Translations under genes and position numbers: made by a program | Shown: one piece after another, positions 21,224 through 26,532 of the stretch | How positions within the stretch are numbered: position 1 is the first letter of the stretch | Layout of the letters: every line of letters begins with the position of its first letter | Notes under the pieces: generated by a model | Told to the model about the DNA's origin: nothing | The model's input: only the letters and a program-made list of their open reading frames with translations | The model's database searches: none | Assembly (NCBI RefSeq): GCF_050337105.1 | Contig: NZ_JAKJSQ010000055.1 | Coordinates: 1-26,532 of the forward strand | Length of the DNA stretch: 26,532 nt | Direction: 5' to 3' | From: Aliivibrio_A kagoshimensis | Lineage (GTDB): Bacteria > Pseudomonadota > Gammaproteobacteria > Enterobacterales > Vibrionaceae

Positions 21224-22561
21224 TTAACAACTCTGCTTCACAGCCTCTGCAATGTGCAACGCGTAAGCCTGTACATCTTCAGCAACTTCACCTTCTACCA
21301 TCACTCGAATTAACGGCTCCGTTCCTGATTTTCTGAGTAATACGCGCCCGCTTCCACCCAGCTTCCCTTCCACTTCTTTAGTCGCCACCTTCACAGCTTC
21401 AGATTCTAATGGATTCGAATCGCCACTAAATCGGACATTTTCGAGCACTTGAGGGAACATGGTCATACCATCATTTAACTCTTTCAGGCTCATTTTACTG
21501 CCTACGATAGACGCGATAACCTGTAATGCAGCGACAATAGCATCACCCGTTGTTACTTTATCAAGTAAAATAACATGACCTGAATTTTCAGCACCAATCA
21601 ACCAGTTATTTTCCACTAGCTTCTGCATAACATAACGGTCGCCCACTGCTGAGCGTTCAAATGGAATGCCTAAGTTTTTCAACGCAACTTCCATTCCCAT
21701 ATTGGTCATCAATGTCCCGACAACTCCACCTTTTAACTCACCACGTCGTAAGGCATCACGTGCAATGATATAAGCTATTTGATCGCCGTCGACTTTTTCG
21801 CCCAACTCATCAACCATAATTATTCGGTCGCCATCCCCATCAAACGCAACACCAAAATCCGCTTTTTGTTTTACGACTTCAGCTTGTAGTGCACGAACAT
21901 CCGTCGCCCCTACTTCGGCATTAATATTGGTACCATTAGGTTCACAACCGATTGCTATGACCTCTGCGCCCAGTTCTTGGAATACATTGGGAGCAATATG
22001 ATAGGTGGCACCATTGGCACAATCGATGACCATTTTCACACCAGCAAGATTCAACTCTTTTGGGAAGGTGCTTTTACAAAATTCAATATAACGGCCAGCC
22101 GCATCATTTAAGCGCATTGCTTTGCCCAATAGAGAGGACTCAACACAGGTCAGCGGCTTTTCCATCTCAGCTTCAATTGCCAACTCAACGTCATCCGCTA
22201 ATTTAGTGCCTTCTGCTGAGAAAAATTTAATACCATTATCATAATAGGGGTTGTGCGACGCTGAGATGACAATGCCCGCTTCTGCTCTAAAGGTCTGAGT
22301 TAAATAGGCAACAGCGGGGGTTGGCATTGGCCCCGTTAATGTCGCTTTTAACCCTGCTGCTGCTAAACCGGCTTCTAATGCCGATTCAAGCATATAACCA
22401 GAAATACGGGTATCTTTACCAATGATGACTTTTTTGGTTCCTTGCTTCGCTAGGACTTTTCCCGCAGCCCAACCTAGTTTTAAAACAAAATCTGGCGTGA
22501 TCGGCGCTTGTCCAACTTTGCCACGAATACCATCGGTTCCAAAAAATTTACGTTCTGCCAT
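21224..22561 (-). CDS. glmM: phosphoglucosamine mutase
   Basis: A 445-residue enzyme, identical in length to E. coli GlmM, which converts glucosamine-6-phosphate to glucosamine-1-phosphate for UDP-GlcNAc, the precursor of peptidoglycan and LPS. The N-terminus is RKFFGTDGIRGKVG. The active-site loop VISASHNPYYDNG carries the phosphoserine at residue 102. The metal-binding loop AFDGDGDRIIMVD and the sugar- and phosphate-binding GAENSGHVI and LLRKSGTEPLIRVM are present. The ATG at 22561 is used because AAGGA lies six bases upstream and an earlier start would overlap folP. Coupled to folP after a 14-base gap. Confidence 0.98.
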   Translation of the reverse strand: MAERKFFGTDGIRGKVGQAPITPDFVLKLGWAAGKVLAKQGTKKVIIGKDTRISGYMLESALEAGLAAAGLKATLTGPMPTPAVAYLTQTFRAEAGIVISASHNPYYDNGIKFFSAEGTKLADDVELAIEAEMEKPLTCVESSLLGKAMRLNDAAGRYIEFCKSTFPKELNLAGVKMVIDCANGATYHIAPNVFQELGAEVIAIGCEPNGTNINAEVGATDVRALQAEVVKQKADFGVAFDGDGDRIIMVDELGEKVDGDQIAYIIARDALRRGELKGGVVGTLMTNMGMEVALKNLGIPFERSAVGDRYVMQKLVENNWLIGAENSGHVILLDKVTTGDAIVAALQVIASIVGSKMSLKELNDGMTMFPQVLENVRFSGDSNPLESEAVKVATKEVEGKLGGSGRVLLRKSGTEPLIRVMVEGEVAEDVQAYALHIAEAVKQSC

Positions 22562-22575
22562 CTTCTCTTCCTTAA

Positions 22576-23415
22576 CTATTTTTCTAACTGAAATTGCTGG
22601 GTCATCTGGCAAATTTTAACAATCTCCACGGTCTCTTCGACATCATGAACTCGAATTATTTGCGCCCCTTTCATAGCTGCTATTGTTGCACAAGCCAAAC
22701 TTCCTGCAAGGATATCTGTTGGTTTCTTATCTAACAATTTGAAGATCATGGACTTTCTAGACATGCCTGCAAGCAGCGGAAATCCTAACTGATGAAAGTG
22801 CTCAAACCTTGCCAGTAGCTGATAATTTTGTTCGATTGTTTTTCCAAAACCAAAGCCAGGATCAATAATAATATTTTCACGGGCTAACCCATGCTGCTCA
22901 CACAATGTTATACGTTCATTCAAAAAAAACGTGATCTCTTTAAACAGATCCTCATAACTTGGGTTTGCCTGCATCGTTGCTGGTGCTCCCTGCATATGCA
23001 TTAAACAGACAGGAACTTGCAATTGAGCCGCAACATTCAAAGCATTTGGCTCCTGCAGTGCTCGAACATCATTGATCAAATCAGCACCAGCACTCACCGC
23101 TTCTTTCATCACTTCAGCTTTACTGGTATCAATTGAAATCCAGATGTCTGAATGTTCACGAATGCGACCAATAATAGGAATAACACGAGATAACTCTTCG
23201 TCCGTCGAAACCGCACTCGCTCCTGGCCGCGTTGATTCCCCACCGATATCAATAATACTGACACCGGCTTCAATCATCGCTAAGGCTTGTTGCTGCGCAC
23301 TATCAAGATGGTTATATCGACCGCCATCTGAAAACGAATCAGGGGTAACATTCAATATCCCCATTACGCGAGGTGATTCCAGATTCAGGCTCTTTGATTT
23401 GCTTTTTAAAATCAT
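22576..23415 (-). CDS. folP: dihydropteroate synthase
   Basis: A 279-residue TIM-barrel enzyme (E. coli 282) that joins p-aminobenzoate to 6-hydroxymethyl-dihydropterin pyrophosphate in folate synthesis; the target of sulfonamides. Motifs in order: VMGILNVTPDSFSDGG at 17-32, GGESTRPGA, ISIDTSK, LINDVRAL, DPGFGFGKT, GMSRKSM and IRVHDVEET. None of these blocks shows an evident change from the sensitive-type sequence. It lies between the ftsH terminator and glmM, in the ftsH-folP-glmM order of E. coli; only about 24 bases separate it from the terminator stem, so it probably relies on read-through. Confidence 0.98.
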   Translation of the reverse strand: MILKSKSKSLNLESPRVMGILNVTPDSFSDGGRYNHLDSAQQQALAMIEAGVSIIDIGGESTRPGASAVSTDEELSRVIPIIGRIREHSDIWISIDTSKAEVMKEAVSAGADLINDVRALQEPNALNVAAQLQVPVCLMHMQGAPATMQANPSYEDLFKEITFFLNERITLCEQHGLARENIIIDPGFGFGKTIEQNYQLLARFEHFHQLGFPLLAGMSRKSMIFKLLDKKPTDILAGSLACATIAAMKGAQIIRVHDVEETVEIVKICQMTQQFQLEK

Positions 23416-23438
23416 AAATAGGCTTTGCTGCTGTAATG

Positions 23439-23469
23439 AAAAAAACCCTGAGAACTGCTTCTCAGGGTT
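23439..23469 (-). terminator. intrinsic terminator of ftsH
   Basis: On the minus strand AACCCTGAGAA / TTCTCAGGGTT is a perfect 11-bp stem with a four-base loop, followed by seven T (complement of 23439-23445). It lies 31 bases after the ftsH stop and before folP. Confidence 0.9.
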
Positions 23470-23499
23470 ACTATTATTATCGACTATTGCTGCAGGTGA

Positions 23500-25437
23500 T
23501 TATTTCTCTTGTTGAGAGTCATCTGATTTGTCTTCAGTACTTTCTTCTGTTGACTCAGCTTTTGTCTCTTCCGGTTTAGCCTCTTTTGCAGGCTTGGCCG
23601 CAGGAGCATCATCAGTCGTCCAGCCTTGTGGATCTCGAATATCTTCTACTCTATCCATCAAGTCATCGATTTGACCAGAGTCAATCGTTTCATACTTCAT
23701 CAGTGCATCTTTCATTGAGTGCATGATATCCATATTATCTTCAAGAAGCTTACGGGCGCGTTCATGGTTACGTTCGATAATCGCACGAACTTCATCATCA
23801 ATTAACTGCGCCGTTGCATCTGACATATGTTTACTTTGCGTCACAGAACGACCAAGGAATACTTCACCTTCATCTTCAGCGTATAACAAAGGACCTAATT
23901 TGTCAGAGAAGCCCCACTGAGTCACCATCTTACGAGCAATATCCGTCGCATATTGAATATCACTTGATGCACCCGTAGAGACTTTTTCGCTGCCGTAGAT
24001 AAGCTCTTCAGCCAAACGACCACCATAAGCAACTGAGATTTTACTCTCTAGTTTCTGCAAGTTAATGCTGATTTCATCACCTTCAGGTAAGAACATGGTA
24101 ACACCCAATGCTCTACCACGAGGGATAATGGTTACTTTATGAATAGGATCATGCTCAGGAACTAAACGTCCTACAATGGCATGGCCCGCTTCATGGTAAG
24201 CCGTCGACTCTTTTTGATCATCAGACATAACCATTGATTTGCGCTCAGCACCCATCATGATTTTATCTTTCGCTAACTCAAACTCAACCATTGAAACAAC
24301 ACGCTTGTTGCCACGAGCGGCAAAAAGAGCGGATTCATTGACCAAGTTCGCAAGATCGGCACCAGAAAATCCAGGGGTACCACGAGCAATCACTGATGGT
24401 TCAACGTCACTGGCCAAAGGTACTTTACGCATGTGAACTTTTAAGATCTGCTCACGTCCACGAACATCTGGTAATCCAACCACAACCTGACGGTCAAAAC
24501 GTCCAGGTCGAAGCAGTGCAGGGTCTAATACATCAGGACGGTTAGTTGCCGCAATAACGATAACGCCTTCATTGCCTTCAAAGCCATCCATCTCCACCAG
24601 CATTTGGTTCAGTGTTTGTTCACGCTCATCATGCCCACCACCAACACCAGCGCCACGTTGACGACCTACAGCATCGATCTCATCGATAAAGATAATACAT
24701 GGTGAGGATTTTTTAGCTTGTTCAAACATATCACGTACACGTGAAGCACCAACACCCACAAACATCTCAACAAAATCAGAACCTGAAATCGTAAAGAAAG
24801 GCACTTTTGCTTCACCAGCGATTGCCTTAGCAAGTAACGTTTTACCGGTACCAGGGGGACCGACAAGCAGAATACCAGTAGGAATTTTACCACCCAGCTT
24901 CTGGAAACGACTCGGATCACGTAAGTAATCAACAAGCTCTTTAACGTCCTCTTTCGCTTCATCACAACCAGCAACATCACCAAACGTGGTTTTGATCTGC
25001 TCTTCGGTCATCATGCGGGCTTTACTCTTACCAAACGACATGGCGCCTTTGCCACCGCCGCCTTGCATTTGACGCATGAAGAAAATCCACACACCAATCA
25101 GTAAAATCATTGGGAACCAAGAAATAAAGATAGAGGCAATTAAGCTCTGCTCTTCTGGTGCTGTACCTACAACTTTTACATTTTGGTTAATCAAATCATC
25201 CAGAAGTTTAGGATCTTGATAAACCGGCATGTAAGTTACGTTACGGCTACCATCATTTTTAACAAAGGTAATTTCACGGTTATTAAACTGTGCTTCTCGA
25301 ATCTGACCTTGGCCAACTTCACGAACAAATGTGGTGTAATCGGTTTGTTTTCCACTATTTTCGCCAGGGCCGAAGCTCTGGAAAACAGACATTAGAACAA
25401 CGGCTATTACTAGCCATAGAATGAGATTTTTTGCCAT
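23500..25437 (-). CDS. ftsH: ATP-dependent zinc metalloprotease FtsH
   Basis: A 645-residue membrane-anchored AAA+ protease (E. coli 644) that degrades LpxC, sigma-32 and unassembled membrane proteins. TM1 is at about 5-23 (MAKNLILWLVIAVVLMSVF), followed by a periplasmic domain, and TM2 at about 98-120. The AAA domain has Walker A GPPGTGKT at 193-200, Walker B FIDEID at 250-255 and the second region of homology ALLRPGRFDR. The zinc protease motif HEAGH is at 415-419. The last 35 residues are Ala/Lys/Glu-rich and probably disordered. The ATG at 25437 gives the exact E. coli start; a TTG nine bases upstream is not needed. Follows rlmE after 50 bases. Confidence 0.98.
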   Translation of the reverse strand: MAKNLILWLVIAVVLMSVFQSFGPGENSGKQTDYTTFVREVGQGQIREAQFNNREITFVKNDGSRNVTYMPVYQDPKLLDDLINQNVKVVGTAPEEQSLIASIFISWFPMILLIGVWIFFMRQMQGGGGKGAMSFGKSKARMMTEEQIKTTFGDVAGCDEAKEDVKELVDYLRDPSRFQKLGGKIPTGILLVGPPGTGKTLLAKAIAGEAKVPFFTISGSDFVEMFVGVGASRVRDMFEQAKKSSPCIIFIDEIDAVGRQRGAGVGGGHDEREQTLNQMLVEMDGFEGNEGVIVIAATNRPDVLDPALLRPGRFDRQVVVGLPDVRGREQILKVHMRKVPLASDVEPSVIARGTPGFSGADLANLVNESALFAARGNKRVVSMVEFELAKDKIMMGAERKSMVMSDDQKESTAYHEAGHAIVGRLVPEHDPIHKVTIIPRGRALGVTMFLPEGDEISINLQKLESKISVAYGGRLAEELIYGSEKVSTGASSDIQYATDIARKMVTQWGFSDKLGPLLYAEDEGEVFLGRSVTQSKHMSDATAQLIDDEVRAIIERNHERARKLLEDNMDIMHSMKDALMKYETIDSGQIDDLMDRVEDIRDPQGWTTDDAPAAKPAKEAKPEETKAESTEESTEDKSDDSQQEK

Positions 25438-25487
25438 GTCACTCAAGGTGTTAACCCCGCGGTAGCTATAATAATAAAGGTAGACTA

Positions 25488-26117
25488 CTACAGTTTATAA
25501 CCTGTAGCCACTATATATACTTCTCTAGAGCGCGCTCTGGAAGAATCGGGTTTTCTAATTTTCACAACCTTAAACATGTCTCTAACGTCCTGAAGATATT
25601 GATCAAAGCCTTCGCCTTGAAATACCTTAACAGTAAAACTGCCATCAGGACCAAGTACTTGCCTGCACATATCTAGTGCTAATTCAACTAGATACATTGC
25701 TCTTGGTTGGTCAACCGATTGGTTGCCGCTCATGTTAGGCGCCATATCAGACATCACGACATCAACCATATTTGGTTGAATTCGCGTCAATAGCGCATCA
25801 AGAACAGCTTCTTCTCGGAAATCCCCTTGAAGGAAACTCACTCCAGCAATTGAGTCCATAGATAATATATCGCAAGCAATCACTTGCCCAGAATCACCTA
25901 CAATTTCAGCTGCATACTGTGACCAACCTCCGGGGGCGGCACCAAGGTCAACAACCGTCATCCCTGGTTTAATCAGCTTATCTTTGTTCTGTATCTCTTC
26001 TAATTTAAAGATAGCACGAGAACGATAACCTCTTTTTTGCGCTTCTAAAACATATTTGTCATCGAAGTGCTCTTTCAGCCAGCGTCCAGAGCTTGCTGAA
26101 TGTTTATTTTTACTCAT
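25488..26117 (-). CDS. rlmE: 23S rRNA (U2552) 2'-O-ribose methyltransferase
   Basis: A 209-residue enzyme, the same length as E. coli RlmE (FtsJ/RrmJ), which methylates U2552 of 23S rRNA late in 50S assembly with S-adenosylmethionine. The SAM motif VVDLGAAPGGWSQYAA is at 55-70. The catalytic residues K38, D124, K164 and E199 all fall at exactly the positions known in E. coli (RAIFKLEE, MSDMAPNMSG, FTVKVFQGEG, SREVYIV). AGGG five bases before the ATG is the ribosome binding site. First gene of the rlmE-ftsH unit, divergent from yhbY. Confidence 0.98.
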   Translation of the reverse strand: MSKNKHSASSGRWLKEHFDDKYVLEAQKRGYRSRAIFKLEEIQNKDKLIKPGMTVVDLGAAPGGWSQYAAEIVGDSGQVIACDILSMDSIAGVSFLQGDFREEAVLDALLTRIQPNMVDVVMSDMAPNMSGNQSVDQPRAMYLVELALDMCRQVLGPDGSFTVKVFQGEGFDQYLQDVRDMFKVVKIRKPDSSRARSREVYIVATGYKL

Positions 26118-26186
26118 TTATACCCTAATTTTTATCAAAACTGTGAAGACCGTTACGAAAAATTAGTCTTAATCTCTAGATGGCGT

Positions 26187-26192
26187 TAGAAT
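26187..26192 (+). promoter_or_regulatory. possible -10 element of yhbY
   Basis: TAGAAT (5/6 to TATAAT) lies 40 bases before the yhbY ATG in the 115-base divergent region shared with rlmE. No good -35 is found at 16-18 bases. Confidence 0.25.
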
Positions 26193-26232
26193 AGGCTGTT
26201 TTCAACCCTTAATCTAATTTAATAAGGCTTTT

Positions 26233-26529
26233 ATGAACCTTAGCACCAAACAGAAGCAATACCTTAAAGGTCTTGCTCACAATTTAAAACCCGTTGTTTT
26301 AATGGGCTCTAATGGCTTAACTGAAGCCGTTCTTGCAGAAATCGAGATCGCCTTAGATCACCACGAACTGGTTAAAATCCGTGTTGCTTCTGAAGATCGC
26401 GACACTAAGAATTTGATTATAGAAGCAATTGTTCGTGAAACAAAAGCTGAAAAAGTTCAAACCATTGGTAAGGTGCTTGTCCTGTTCCGTCAAACGGAAG
26501 CAAGAAAAATTGAAATACCACGTAAATAA
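26233..26529 (+). CDS. yhbY: ribosome assembly RNA-binding protein YhbY (CRM domain)
   Basis: A 98-residue protein made of a single CRM domain (E. coli YhbY 97), a KH-like RNA-binding fold associated with pre-50S particles. It begins MNLSTKQKQYLKGLAHNLKPVVLMGSNGLTEAVLAEIEIALDHHELVKIRV, containing the conserved GxxG loop (GSNG). AAGG before the ATG serves as ribosome binding site. Divergent from rlmE, as in E. coli. The stop codon TAA at 26527-26529 is the last complete codon before the window ends, so the gene is complete. Confidence 0.95.
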   Translation: MNLSTKQKQYLKGLAHNLKPVVLMGSNGLTEAVLAEIEIALDHHELVKIRVASEDRDTKNLIIEAIVRETKAEKVQTIGKVLVLFRQTEARKIEIPRK

Positions 26530-26532
26530 GGC

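Noticed and set aside
23072..23515. Open frame of 147 residues on the + strand opposite folP
   Set aside because: Antisense to a well-conserved dihydropteroate synthase and runs through the ftsH terminator; no ribosome binding site.
1..26532. CRISPR arrays, toxin-antitoxin pairs, prophage or defence genes
   Set aside because: No regularly spaced direct repeats, no such gene families and no second mobile element were seen; all other long frames are assigned housekeeping genes or their shadows.

Overview
The window is a chromosomal segment of a gammaproteobacterium, most likely a member of the Vibrionaceae (Vibrio, Aliivibrio or Photobacterium type). The gene order from rlmE to nlpI is the conserved enterobacterial/vibrio translation and RNA-processing block. 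A RocS-like c-di-GMP protein between ubiT and ubiUV is, as I recall, the V. cholerae arrangement. The protein sequences are close to E. coli orthologs but carry vibrio-like differences. Species cannot be fixed from the window.

Layout. Positions 1-250 are the 3' end of an IS3-family insertion sequence. Positions 337-2009 carry a LysR-type regulator and a small outer-membrane beta-barrel protein, both on the + strand; this is the only part that looks accessory. Positions 2152-5849 form a minus-strand cluster in transcription order ubiT, yhbS-like acetyltransferase, holD, rimI, prfC, with 11-base overlaps at ubiT/yhbS and holD/rimI. The + strand then carries a PAS-PAS-GGDEF-EAL protein (rocS-like) and ubiU-ubiV. 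UbiT, UbiU and UbiV together are the oxygen-independent ubiquinone pathway, with a c-di-GMP gene placed between the divergent arms.

From 10162 to 26117 everything is on the minus strand, in transcription order: rlmE, ftsH, folP, glmM, secG, tRNA-Leu(GAG), tRNA-fMet, rimP, nusA, infB, rbfA, truB, rpsO, pnp, nlpI. This joins rRNA methylation, membrane proteolysis, folate and cell-wall precursor synthesis, protein export, initiator tRNA, ribosome maturation, transcription elongation, translation initiation, tRNA modification, a ribosomal protein and RNA decay. yhbY, a ribosome assembly factor, is divergent from rlmE at the right edge.

Regulatory features readable from sequence include intrinsic terminators after the OMP gene, prfC, ftsH, tRNA-fMet (two in tandem), infB, rpsO and pnp. 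There is a long hairpin in the pnp leader at the place where E. coli has its RNase III autoregulatory hairpin, a good promoter for tRNA-fMet/nusA, and a dyad-rich leader before prfC.

I do not see a convincing undescribed system. No CRISPR array, toxin-antitoxin pair, defence island, prophage or biosynthetic cluster is visible. The points most worth a second look are the rocS/ubiTUV junction with its FNR-like box and dyad, the structured prfC leader, the terminators inside the nusA operon, and the IS-bounded LysR/OMP pair.
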